Below are positions 25,097 through 32,766 of a DNA stretch of 64,000 nucleotides, piece after piece. The notes under the pieces were generated by a model. That model searched no databases. It saw only the letters and a list, made by a program, of their open reading frames with translations, and was not told where the DNA came from. The stretch is from Blautia sp. (GTDB lineage: Bacteria > Bacillota > Clostridia > Lachnospirales > Lachnospiraceae): NCBI GenBank assembly GCA_022777285.1, contig JALFGN010000054.1, positions 1-64,000 of the forward strand. The letters are read 5' to 3'. How positions within the stretch are numbered: position 1 is the stretch's first letter; each line of letters opens with the position of its first letter. A program made the translations under genes and the position numbers.

Positions 25097-26449
25097 TTGA
25101 TTAATTTAATTGTTACCCTTTCCAGATATTTTCTTCTGATACTGGCAACTTTATATACACTGGAAAGTTTTACTGTATTTGGGTATAAGAGAGAGGAAGA
25201 TAAGCAGTATATTCTCCGAAAACAGCTGATGCTGATTTTCTTTATGGATTTTATGGCTTTTCTTGTGATTTTTTTGAAGAAAGAAGAAATCAACATAATT
25301 TATTTCTTTGGCGCTCAGCTGATTTATTTTATTGTAGTGCAGATTTTATATCGGATTTTCTATAAAAAAGCATCGCTGCTTCTTCTGAATCATATGTGTA
25401 TGCTGTTGTCCATTGGTTTTATTATGTTGTCCAGACTGGATCTGGAATCTGCCATCCGACAGTTTCAGATTGTAGTGGTAGCTACGGTGATTGCCATGGT
25501 TATTCCGGTCATGATACGGAAAATGCGTTTCCTGAATAAACTGACCTGGTTTTATGCAGGAACAGGACTGTTGCTTTTGCTGGTGGTTCTGGTTCTGGGT
25601 AAAAATGTAAACGGTGCAAAAATCAATATTTCTCTGGGTGGATTTGCTTTTCAGCCTTCGGAATTTGTAAAGATTATTTTTGTATTTTTTGTTGCCTGCA
25701 GGCTTTATAAGAAAAAAGCAGAGTTCAAGGATCATGTGACCACGACAGCTATTGCAGCTTTTTATGTCCTGATCCTGGTACTTTCCAGAGACCTTGGAAG
25801 TGCGGTTGTATTTTTTATTACTTATGTGGTCATGCTTTATGTTGCAACCAAGAAACCGCTGTATCTGCTGGCCGGACTTGGTTCCGGAACCATGGCAGCA
25901 GTCATTGCTTATTTCCTGTTCAGTCATGTGCGGCAAAGGGTAGTTGCATGGAAGGATCCGTTTTCAGTTTATGAAAGTTCCGGATATCAGATTGTGCAGG
26001 GACTGTTTGCAATCGGTACGGGTGGTCTGTTTGGCATGGGACTTTGCCAGGGATCCCCGGGTATGATTCCTTTTGTAAAGCAGGACTATATGTTTGCAGC
26101 CATCTGTGAGGAACTGGGCGGTTTGTTTGCCATGTGTCTGATTCTGATCTGTATGAGCATGTTCCTTCTGGTTGTGAACATATCACTTCAGATCAAGAAA
26201 CCGTTTTATAAACTGATAGCGCTTGGACTTGGTACAGAATATGCTTTCCAGGTATTTCTTACCATAGGTGGTGTAACCAAGTTTATTCCTATGACAGGTA
26301 TTACACTTCCCCTGGTCAGCTATGGAGGAAGTTCTGTTCTGAGTACCATTATGATGCTTGCTATCATTCAGGGACTGTATATTTTAAGAGAAGACGAGGA
26401 TGAAGAACTTGAAAAGCAGAAACGAAGAGAAGCGCAGGCAGCAAGATGA
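25097..26449 (+). CDS. SEDS-family peptidoglycan glycosyltransferase (FtsW/RodA/SpoVE)
   Basis: The 450-residue membrane protein has around ten transmembrane segments and SEDS landmarks: INISLGGFAFQPSEFVKI near residue 180 (the catalytic region), LVLSRDLGSAVVFF near 232, and TGITLPLVSYGGSSVLS near 410. SEDS proteins polymerise lipid II with a partner class B PBP, which is the next gene and overlaps by 50 nt. The start is TTG 25097 with AGGTGAG upstream. FtsW, RodA and SpoVE cannot be told apart here; the orthologous pair is conserved in clostridia. Confidence 0.9.
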   Translation: MINLIVTLSRYFLLILATLYTLESFTVFGYKREEDKQYILRKQLMLIFFMDFMAFLVIFLKKEEINIIYFFGAQLIYFIVVQILYRIFYKKASLLLLNHMCMLLSIGFIMLSRLDLESAIRQFQIVVVATVIAMVIPVMIRKMRFLNKLTWFYAGTGLLLLLVVLVLGKNVNGAKINISLGGFAFQPSEFVKIIFVFFVACRLYKKKAEFKDHVTTTAIAAFYVLILVLSRDLGSAVVFFITYVVMLYVATKKPLYLLAGLGSGTMAAVIAYFLFSHVRQRVVAWKDPFSVYESSGYQIVQGLFAIGTGGLFGMGLCQGSPGMIPFVKQDYMFAAICEELGGLFAMCLILICMSMFLLVVNISLQIKKPFYKLIALGLGTEYAFQVFLTIGGVTKFIPMTGITLPLVSYGGSSVLSTIMMLAIIQGLYILREDEDEELEKQKRREAQAAR

Positions 26450-27911
26450 AAAAAGACGCCTGCAGGAAGAAAAAGCGCGCACAAAAAAAGAAAAAAAAGC
26501 AAAAAGAGCAAGAAACAGAGAATATGCAATCGTTAGTTATTTCTTTGTAGGTATTTTTCTTTCTCTGATTGTGTATATGATTTATTTTGAGGTGGAAAAG
26601 AAGGACAGCGTGATCAGCAGTCCTTATAATACCCGCCAAAACCAGTTTGAAGACCGGGTAGTAAGAGGAAGTATCCTGGCTTCCACAGGAGAGACCCTTG
26701 CCTATACACAGGTCAATGGGGATGGAAGTGAGACCAGGATCTATCCTTATGAAAATATGTTTGCGCATATTGTAGGGTACGACGCAAACGGAAAAAACGG
26801 ACTGGAATCGCTTGCAAATTTTCAGCTGATGACTTCCCATGACGGATACTTCAATCAGGTGAAAAATGAAATGAAAGAAGAGAAAAATCTGGGGGACAGC
26901 GTGGTGACGACGCTGGATGTGTCCCTTCAGAAACGGGCTTATGAAGCATTGGGACAGAATCGTGGAGCAGTCGTTGCTCTGAATCCGAAAACAGGAGCTG
27001 TGCTTGCGATGGTGAGTAAACCGGATTTCAATCCCAACACCGTAGCCCAGGACTGGGAATATCTTACAGGAGATGCTTCCAACAGCAGTCTTTTGAACCG
27101 GGCAACACAGGGCGCTTATCCGCCGGGATCGGTTTTTAAGATTGTAACAGCTCTTTCTTATCTGCGCAGTGAAGGGACGTTGGACGGGTTCTCTTATGAA
27201 TGTCAGGGTGGAATTACGGTAGATGACCATACGATCACTTGTTATGGGGGAGAGGTACATGGCACGGAGAATTTCCGAAGTGCGTTTGCAGAATCCTGTA
27301 ACAGTGCATTTGCCCGGATTGGTCTGAATCTGGGTGGGAAGAAGCTGACAGAAACCGCAGAAAGCCTGTTGTTTAATAATAAGCTGCCCGTATCGATCAA
27401 TTATGCAAAAAGTAAATTTGAACTGGGCGATCATCCTGGAAATCCGCTGCTGATGCAGACTTCCATTGGTCAGGGAAATACTTTGGTATCGCCTATGCAT
27501 ATGGCCCTGATCGTAAGTGCCATTGCCAATGACGGAGTTCTGATGAAACCATATTATATGGAGCAGGTACAGAATGTAAACGGGGATGTTGTGAAGTCTT
27601 ATGAGCCGTCGGAATATAAAAGCCTTATGACAAAGGAAGAGGCAAATACGCTCAAAGAATTGATGGAAGCAGTTGTCACAGAAGGTACGGCTTCTTCCCT
27701 CAGCACAGAGAATTATTCCGCAGGAGGAAAGACCGGTTCTGCAGAATATTATGGCAGTGACGGAAGTATTCAGACCCATTCCTGGTTTGTGGGATTTGCC
27801 GGTATGGAAGAACCGGAAATCGTAGTTGCAGTCATCGCGGAGGGGGCTGGAACCGGAAGTTCCGTTGCAGTGCCCATTGCCCACGAAATTTTCAACGAGT
27901 ATTATTATTAA
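26400..27911 (+). CDS. Class B penicillin-binding protein (transpeptidase), SEDS partner
   Basis: The 503-residue protein has a highly charged cytoplasmic N-terminus (about residues 1-42, Lys/Arg/Glu-rich), one membrane anchor (about 43-65) and a transpeptidase domain with SVFK (about 245), SCN (about 300) and KTGSA (about 445). It is short for a PBP2 or FtsI because it lacks a large dimerisation domain. It probably cross-links glycan made by the SEDS protein. The ATG at 26400 lies inside the upstream gene and its ribosome site is poor (coupling is likely); TTG 26409 is an alternative start. Confidence 0.88.
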   Translation: MKNLKSRNEEKRRQQDEKRRLQEEKARTKKEKKAKRARNREYAIVSYFFVGIFLSLIVYMIYFEVEKKDSVISSPYNTRQNQFEDRVVRGSILASTGETLAYTQVNGDGSETRIYPYENMFAHIVGYDANGKNGLESLANFQLMTSHDGYFNQVKNEMKEEKNLGDSVVTTLDVSLQKRAYEALGQNRGAVVALNPKTGAVLAMVSKPDFNPNTVAQDWEYLTGDASNSSLLNRATQGAYPPGSVFKIVTALSYLRSEGTLDGFSYECQGGITVDDHTITCYGGEVHGTENFRSAFAESCNSAFARIGLNLGGKKLTETAESLLFNNKLPVSINYAKSKFELGDHPGNPLLMQTSIGQGNTLVSPMHMALIVSAIANDGVLMKPYYMEQVQNVNGDVVKSYEPSEYKSLMTKEEANTLKELMEAVVTEGTASSLSTENYSAGGKTGSAEYYGSDGSIQTHSWFVGFAGMEEPEIVVAVIAEGAGTGSSVAVPIAHEIFNEYYY

Positions 27912-27920
27912 AAGATAACC

Positions 27921-27949
27921 TTGCGCAGGTTCGTAAAAAGAGGTATACT
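27921..27949 (+). promoter_or_regulatory. Promoter for the Nudix gene
   Basis: TTGCGC (27921-27926), a 17 bp spacer and TATACT (27944-27949). Confidence 0.65.
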
Positions 27950-28007
27950 GATATTAATGAAACACAACGCTGACCCGAAAAAGGGGTTTAACAGGAGGAC
28001 TTGCAAA

Positions 28008-28460
28008 ATGATCGAAGCAACGAGCTGTGGCGGGGTGGTAATATATCGCGGAAAAATACTGACCTTGTACAAATCCTACAAACACAAATATGAAGGATGG
28101 GTGCTGCCAAAGGGGACAGTGGAAGAAGGAGAGGACTATAAAGACACAGCACTCAGAGAAGTGAGGGAGGAAGCAGGTGTTACGGCGAACATAATCAAAT
28201 ATGTGGGAAAGAGCCAGTATAGTTTTTGTGTGCCCGAAGATACGGTAGAGAAGGATGTTCACTGGTATCTTATGTCTGCAAACAGCTATTATAGCAAACC
28301 GCAGAGAGAGGAATATTTTGTAGATTCCGGCTTTTATAAATTCCATGAAGCTTACCATCTTTTACGATTTTCAAATGAGAAGCAGATTTTGGAAAAAGCT
28401 TATAATGAGTACCTGGATTTGAAGAAAGCAAATCTGTGGGGAAACAGGAAGTATTTCTAG
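28008..28460 (+). CDS. Nudix hydrolase
   Basis: The 150-residue protein carries an intact Nudix box (G-x5-E-x7-REVREEAGV, about residues 42-64) in GTVEEGEDYKDTALREVREE. It should hydrolyse a nucleoside diphosphate linked to another group; the substrate is not predictable. ATG 28008 is set by AGGAGG (27993-27998). A longer frame from 27921 is rejected because it overlaps the promoter. The gene stands alone between a promoter and a hairpin. Confidence 0.9.
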   Translation: MIEATSCGGVVIYRGKILTLYKSYKHKYEGWVLPKGTVEEGEDYKDTALREVREEAGVTANIIKYVGKSQYSFCVPEDTVEKDVHWYLMSANSYYSKPQREEYFVDSGFYKFHEAYHLLRFSNEKQILEKAYNEYLDLKKANLWGNRKYF

Positions 28461-28494
28461 AAATTTGATTCGGGTGATTTTTCAAACAAACGCT

Positions 28495-28523
28495 AGAAGA
28501 GACTGGAATTTCCAGTCTCTTCT
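28495..28523 (+). terminator. Strong hairpin after the Nudix gene, terminator-like
   Basis: AGAAGAGACTGGAA (28495-28508) pairs with TTCCAGTCTCTTCT (28510-28523). The stem is perfect but the tail (GTGCTAT) is not T-rich, so termination efficiency is uncertain; it may instead stabilise the mRNA end. Confidence 0.5.
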
Positions 28524-28558
28524 GTGCTATAAAAAACAAAACGGAGGAGGTTTTGGCT

Positions 28559-30049
28559 ATGTTGGAACAGATTGATTTGACAAAAGCAATGGGGAAAGAA
28601 GCGTACAAGGAGAAAATGGAAGTACTGGAACCTTGTCTTGCCAGACTGCAAAGGGAGTGCAAGGAACTGGGGATTCCTGTACTGATCGTGTTTGAGGGAT
28701 TTGATGCTTCCGGAAAAGGAGTACAGATTAATAAACTGATTCATCCGCTGGATCCAAGAGGATTTAAAGTTTTTGCAATTAAGGAAGAGACAAAAGAAGA
28801 AAGCATGTATCCGTTCTTGTGGCGTTTCTGGACAAAGACACCGGAAAAAGGAAGGATTGCAATCTTTGACACAAGCTGGTACCGCAGAGTGTCTGTGGAT
28901 CGTTTCGAAGAAAAGATTTCCAGAGAAGAACTGATGTATGCGTATCAGGAAATCAATACCTTTGAGCGAACCCTGACCGATGATGGAGCGGTATTGATTA
29001 AATTTTTTATGCATATCAGTAAAAAAGAACAGAAAAAACGGTTTGATAAGCTGATGGATTCTTCGGAAACGGCATGGAGAGTCAGTAAGGAAGATCAGCA
29101 GAGAAATAAAGAGTACGGAATCTACAAAGATATGGCAGAGGAGATGCTGGAACACACGGAAACCGAATGTGCACCATGGACGATTATAGAGGCCACAGAC
29201 AGACGGTTCGCTACTGTAAAAATCTATGCATCGGTCATCCGGCAGATGCAGGATAAAATCGAAGAAGTCAAACAGAAGAAAGCCAGCCAGTCAAAAGAAA
29301 AGGAAAAGACAGAAGAAATGGTTACGCTTCTGGAGTCTTCTGTATTGAGTAAAGCAGATCTTTCGCTGGCTTATACAAAAGAGGAATACAAGCAAAAACT
29401 GGAAAAACTGCAGAGCAGAATGTCCATGCTTCACAGTGAACTGTACAGAAGACGCATTCCGGTAGTCCTGGGATTTGAAGGATGGGATGCGGGAGGAAAA
29501 GGCGGAGCCATCAAACGTCTGACGGAATGCATGGATCCGAGAGGATATGTGGTAAATCCAACGGCTGCACCTTCCTCTGTGGAGAAAAATCATCACTATC
29601 TGTGGCGCTTTTGGGAAAATATGCCGAAGGCCGGCCATGTGGCTATTTTTGACAGAACCTGGTATGGAAGAGTTATGGTAGAAAGAATCGAGGGATTCTG
29701 TTCCAGAGAAGAATGGCAGAGAGCTTACAAAGAAATCAATGACATGGAATCGCATCTGGCGCACTCCGGTGCGATCGTGCTGAAATTCTGGATGCACATT
29801 GATAAAAATGAGCAGGAACGTCGCTTTAAAGAACGGATGGCAAATCCGGAAAAACAGTGGAAAATCACAGAGGAAGACTGGAGAAACCGGGAAAAATGGG
29901 ATCAATATGAGGAAGCAGTAAACGAAATGATCGTCCGCACTTCCACTTCCTATGCACCCTGGATCATTGTAGAAGGAAATGATAAATATTATGCACGGAT
30001 TAAAGTGCTGGAATCCGTAATCCATGCCATTGAACGCAGACTGAAATAA
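28559..30049 (+). CDS. Polyphosphate:AMP phosphotransferase (tandem PPK2 domains)
   Basis: The 496-residue protein consists of two PPK2 domains, each with a Walker A: FEGFDASGKG near residue 44 and FEGWDAGGKG near residue 306, and each with the family's aromatic blocks (LWRFWTKTP / LWRFWENMP; FDTSWY / FDRTWYGRV). Two-domain PPK2 (class II, Pap) proteins phosphorylate AMP to ADP using polyphosphate. The first domain lacks the usual FDRSWYxR form (it has FDTSWYRRV) and may be the weaker one. ATG 28559 follows GGAGGAGG. It stands as a single gene. Confidence 0.88.
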   Translation: MLEQIDLTKAMGKEAYKEKMEVLEPCLARLQRECKELGIPVLIVFEGFDASGKGVQINKLIHPLDPRGFKVFAIKEETKEESMYPFLWRFWTKTPEKGRIAIFDTSWYRRVSVDRFEEKISREELMYAYQEINTFERTLTDDGAVLIKFFMHISKKEQKKRFDKLMDSSETAWRVSKEDQQRNKEYGIYKDMAEEMLEHTETECAPWTIIEATDRRFATVKIYASVIRQMQDKIEEVKQKKASQSKEKEKTEEMVTLLESSVLSKADLSLAYTKEEYKQKLEKLQSRMSMLHSELYRRRIPVVLGFEGWDAGGKGGAIKRLTECMDPRGYVVNPTAAPSSVEKNHHYLWRFWENMPKAGHVAIFDRTWYGRVMVERIEGFCSREEWQRAYKEINDMESHLAHSGAIVLKFWMHIDKNEQERRFKERMANPEKQWKITEEDWRNREKWDQYEEAVNEMIVRTSTSYAPWIIVEGNDKYYARIKVLESVIHAIERRLK

Positions 30050-30072
30050 TAGAAACGGATTGTGGAAAATTT

Positions 30073-30420
30073 ATGTTGAAATGGTATAGGAATCTGTATA
30101 TTGGTCATAATGCAGAAAAGAAAGCAAAAAAGCTGATAAAAAAAATCAATCACGGTGCAGGAGTCCTGGATGTTTATCTGGTGACTCTTGCAGTCAATCC
30201 TGAAAATTCTCTTGAGATTATCTCTGCCAATCAACTGATGCAGAAGATCCTTCGGGAAAGCTGTCCTATGATTGTCGGTCTGGGTGCAGGCTATGAAGAA
30301 GCAGTGGAAATCGTGCAGAAAATCGCAGAAGAGGTGTATGCAGATACAGGCAGAATGGAAATCAGGAACTGGCTGCTTTTTCAAGAATCACAGAAAATAA
30401 CGGGTGGTAAAGAATGCTGA
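30073..30420 (+). CDS. Conserved hypothetical protein
   Basis: The 115-residue protein is not recognised. It is soluble, with a basic N-terminus (KWYRNLYIGHNAEKKAKKLIKKI), then alternating strands and helices (VLDVYLVTLAVNPENSLEIISA, CPMIVGLGAGYEEAVEIVQKI). It overlaps the following DUF2953 gene by 7 nt, so it is probably in the same operon as the GerW sporulation gene. Coding is supported by the overlap, codon use and an open frame; a function is not assigned. Confidence 0.7.
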   Translation: MLKWYRNLYIGHNAEKKAKKLIKKINHGAGVLDVYLVTLAVNPENSLEIISANQLMQKILRESCPMIVGLGAGYEEAVEIVQKIAEEVYADTGRMEIRNWLLFQESQKITGGKEC

Positions 30421-31301
30421 TACATATAATTCTGGGTATACTAAAAATAATCGGAATTCTGCTTCTGGCAGTTCTGGGACTTTTCCTGCTCCTGTTTTTT
30501 TCTTTGTTGTTTGTTCCTGTCCGTTATTACGGGAAAGGATACAAAGATGCGGATGGATACGAGGGAAAAATTACAGTCTCCTGGCTGTTTCATCTAATCT
30601 GGTTTCGGGGAAGTTACGGATCAGACAGGAAAGAATGGAAGCTTTCTGTCCGTATTTTTGGAATTCCTCTTGAAAAATTAAAAGGAATTTTGGAAAACAG
30701 AAAAAAGAAAAAAAACAAAAAGAGCGAAAAGACAACGGCAAAAGTGCCTGTTTCCCAGGAAGAGAAACCAGTAAAAACCTCTTTGGAGGAAGAAAAGAAA
30801 ACAGAAGAGACGATCGAAAAAACAGAAAAAGCAGAAAAAACAGAAAAAAAGAAAGCGAACTCCCGTATACGGAAACTGCTTTCCTGGCCAGACAGAATCT
30901 TAAAATCACTCCGGAATTTCCGGTTAACAGTCAAAAAAATCTGTGATAAAATAAAACAAACCAAAAATATGCTGGATTCCGAGTCCTTTCGTGAGGCAAA
31001 AACATTTTTGGTGGGAGAATGTAAAAAGATTTTCCTGCATATCCGTCCGGGGAAAATAAAAGGAGAGATTCGTTTTGGATGCGAAGATCCTGCGCTTACG
31101 GGACAGATTCTGGCAGTGGCCGGCATCTGTTATCCCCTCTATGGAAAAAGCTTTTCTCTTTATCCTTACTTTGATCGGAAGATTCTGGAAGGAAAAGTGG
31201 AATTCCGTGGAAGAATCCGGGGAGCCCTGTTTGCAGGCGTCGCCTGGCGGACATTCAGAAATTCCCATATAAAAACATTATGGAAAAAAATCAGGCATTA
31301 A
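30414..31301 (+). CDS. DUF2953-family membrane protein (YtfI-like)
   Basis: The 295-residue protein has one N-terminal hydrophobic segment (about residues 5-30), the family motif VPVRYYGKGY, a long Lys/Glu-rich low-complexity stretch (about residues 85-150) and a beta-rich C-terminus. DUF2953 (YtfI in Bacillus) is commonly next to ytfJ/gerW, as here, and is linked to sporulation by context. Exact role unknown. Confidence 0.8.
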   Translation: MLIHIILGILKIIGILLLAVLGLFLLLFFSLLFVPVRYYGKGYKDADGYEGKITVSWLFHLIWFRGSYGSDRKEWKLSVRIFGIPLEKLKGILENRKKKKNKKSEKTTAKVPVSQEEKPVKTSLEEEKKTEETIEKTEKAEKTEKKKANSRIRKLLSWPDRILKSLRNFRLTVKKICDKIKQTKNMLDSESFREAKTFLVGECKKIFLHIRPGKIKGEIRFGCEDPALTGQILAVAGICYPLYGKSFSLYPYFDRKILEGKVEFRGRIRGALFAGVAWRTFRNSHIKTLWKKIRH

Positions 31302-31319
31302 GATTAAGGAGGAAATCAA

Positions 31320-31733
31320 ATGGCGTCAGAAAATAATTTTAAGAGCACTGTGGAATCTCTCTTTAAAGGGATGGACAGCTTTATTACCACAAAAACCGTT
31401 GTAGGTGAAGCAATTACGGTAGGAGATACCATTATCCTTCCATTTGTGGATGTGTCTTTTGGGGTAGGAGCAGGAGCCTTTTCCGAAGATAAAAAAAATC
31501 ATGGCGGCGGCGGAATGGGAGGGAAAATTTCTCCAAGTGCCGTACTTGTCATTTCAAACGGAACAACAAAACTGGTAAATATTAAAAATCAGGATGGACT
31601 GACAAAAATCCTGGATATGGTTCCGGATTTTCTGAACCGTTTTATGGATAAAAAAGACGGAGAAAAAGAGAAAGAAGATACCGTAGAAAAAGCTGTGGAA
31701 GCTGTTGCGGCGGAAATGGCAGAGGAAGACTGA
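31320..31733 (+). CDS. gerW: GerW-family sporulation protein (YtfJ)
   Basis: The 137-residue protein matches GerW/YtfJ: it has the core MDSFITTKTVVGEAITVGDTIILPFVDVSFGVGAGA, a glycine-rich GGGGMGGKISPSA segment around residue 62, and an acidic C-terminal tail. In Bacillus it is needed for normal germination receptor or spore function. AAGGAGG is upstream. It follows DUF2953 by 18 nt. Supports a spore-forming host. Confidence 0.92.
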   Translation: MASENNFKSTVESLFKGMDSFITTKTVVGEAITVGDTIILPFVDVSFGVGAGAFSEDKKNHGGGGMGGKISPSAVLVISNGTTKLVNIKNQDGLTKILDMVPDFLNRFMDKKDGEKEKEDTVEKAVEAVAAEMAEED

Positions 31734-31807
31734 AGAAAAAGCTGTCGTGAATGTACATTTGCGGCGGCTTTCTGCATATAGTAAAAGAAAAAGGGAAAGA
31801 GAGCATC

Positions 31808-31945
31808 GTGAGTCGACTGTTGGGATTTTTGTTGTTCTGGATGGGAGTAGGGATCTTTCTTGCCCTGATTTTTCCCAAATGTTTTCTTCTGGTGGTTTTT
31901 GCAGCCCTCTGCATGCTGATTGGATATAATCTGTTTTGCCGTTAA
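31808..31945 (+). CDS. Small membrane protein downstream of gerW
   Basis: The 45-residue frame starts at GTG 31808 (SRLLGFLLFWMGVGIFLALIF...) with a GGGAAAGAGAG ribosome-like site. It is almost entirely two hydrophobic segments with a short KCF turn and ends YNLFCR. Similar small proteins appear beside gerW in clostridia as far as I recall, which supports a real gene, but there is no assigned function. An in-frame longer start at 31751 is possible and less likely. Confidence 0.5.
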   Translation: MSRLLGFLLFWMGVGIFLALIFPKCFLLVVFAALCMLIGYNLFCR

Positions 31946-31991
31946 AATCATCGCAGCGGGTGGATCAGGAGTCATTTGATCGAATAAAAAA

Positions 31992-32015
31992 GAGAGTCTG
32001 GATAACCAGACTCTC
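31992..32015 (-). terminator. Terminator of rpmB
   Basis: GAGAGTCTGG (31992-32001) pairs with CCAGACTCTC (32006-32015). On the minus strand it is followed by CTTTTTTA, so it serves rpmB, and it may also block readthrough from the gerW side. Confidence 0.85.
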
Positions 32016-32028
32016 AATCTCTACGTGA

Positions 32029-32217
32029 TTACGCTCTTTCAACTTTGCCGCTTCTTAAGCAGGAAGTACAAACATACATTTTTTTAGCAGCTCCGTTTTC
32101 TGTTTTCACTTTAACGGATTTAATGTTGGATTTCCACATTTTGTTTGATCTTCTATGAGAATGGCTCACATTATTTCCGAAATGAGCACCTTTTTCACAA
32201 ATTGCGCACTTTGCCAT
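32029..32217 (-). CDS. rpmB: 50S ribosomal protein L28
   Basis: The 62-residue protein has the L28 start AKCAICEKGAHFGNNVSHSHRRS. Cysteine pairs CAIC (residues 4-7) and CTSC (near residue 52) mark the zinc-binding C+ form. The GGAGGTGCT ribosome site lies upstream on the minus strand. It is transcribed from its own promoter, divergent from the Asp23 gene, the common arrangement rpmB / Asp23 / DAK2 in Firmicutes. Confidence 0.96.
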   Translation of the reverse strand: MAKCAICEKGAHFGNNVSHSHRRSNKMWKSNIKSVKVKTENGAAKKMYVCTSCLRSGKVERA

Positions 32218-32273
32218 GGTAGCACCTCCTTGAATTAAAATAAGTCCGTGTATACAAACTCACAACAATAGTT

Positions 32274-32302
32274 ATTTTAACAGATGACTGTCTATTTTGC
32301 AA
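32274..32302 (-). promoter_or_regulatory. Promoter of rpmB (minus strand)
   Basis: On the minus strand TTGCAA (32302-32297), a 17 bp spacer and TAAAAT (32279-32274). It leaves a leader of about 50 nt before rpmB. Confidence 0.7.
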
Positions 32303-32330
32303 GTAAAAATATAAAATTTTTAAATTATTA

Positions 32331-32359
32331 TTTCGTTTTCGTAAAAGATATGATAGAAT
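32331..32359 (+). promoter_or_regulatory. Promoter of the Asp23-DAK2 operon
   Basis: TTTCGT (32331-32336), a 17 bp spacer and TAGAAT (32354-32359), divergent from the rpmB promoter. Confidence 0.55.
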
Positions 32360-32391
32360 ATTCGTATAAAAAGGTATGGAGGTGTCCGTGC

Positions 32392-32748
32392 ATGGAAGGA
32401 CTTGTGGATACAGGGTTAGGAAAAATTACAATTGATACAGATGTGATTGCAACTTATGCAGGCAGTGTAGCGGTAGAATGTTTTGGTATCGTCGGTATGG
32501 CTGCTGTGAGTATGAAAGACGGGCTTGTAAAGCTCCTTAAGAGAGACAGCCTGAAACATGGAATCAATGTTACGATTGCCGATAATAAAGTTACACTGGA
32601 GTTTCATGTGATCGTTGCGTATGGTGTGAGCATTTCCGCCGTATCAGACAATCTGATCAGCAATGTGAAATACAAAGTGGAAGAATTTACCGGCCTGACA
32701 ATAGAAAAGATTAATATTCTTGTTGAAGGTGTAAGAGTAATTGATTAA
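32392..32748 (+). CDS. Asp23/Gls24 family protein (YloU-like)
   Basis: The 118-residue protein has the Asp23 fold signature: GKITIDTDVIATYAGSVAVECFGIVGMA at the start and VEEFTGLTIEKINILVEGVRV at the end. These proteins are envelope-associated or accessory factors; in this position (upstream of a FakA-like DAK2 gene) it equals YloU of Bacillus. ATG 32392 follows GGAGGTG. A longer upstream frame from 32284 runs through the promoter and is rejected. Confidence 0.9.
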   Translation: MEGLVDTGLGKITIDTDVIATYAGSVAVECFGIVGMAAVSMKDGLVKLLKRDSLKHGINVTIADNKVTLEFHVIVAYGVSISAVSDNLISNVKYKVEEFTGLTIEKINILVEGVRVID

Positions 32749-32766
32749 TTAAGGAGGAGACTTGTT

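Noticed and set aside
26364..27884. 506-residue minus-strand frame opposite the PBP gene
   Set aside because: The sense frame has intact SxxK, SxN and KTG motifs; the antisense protein is Phe/His/Cys-rich with no domain.
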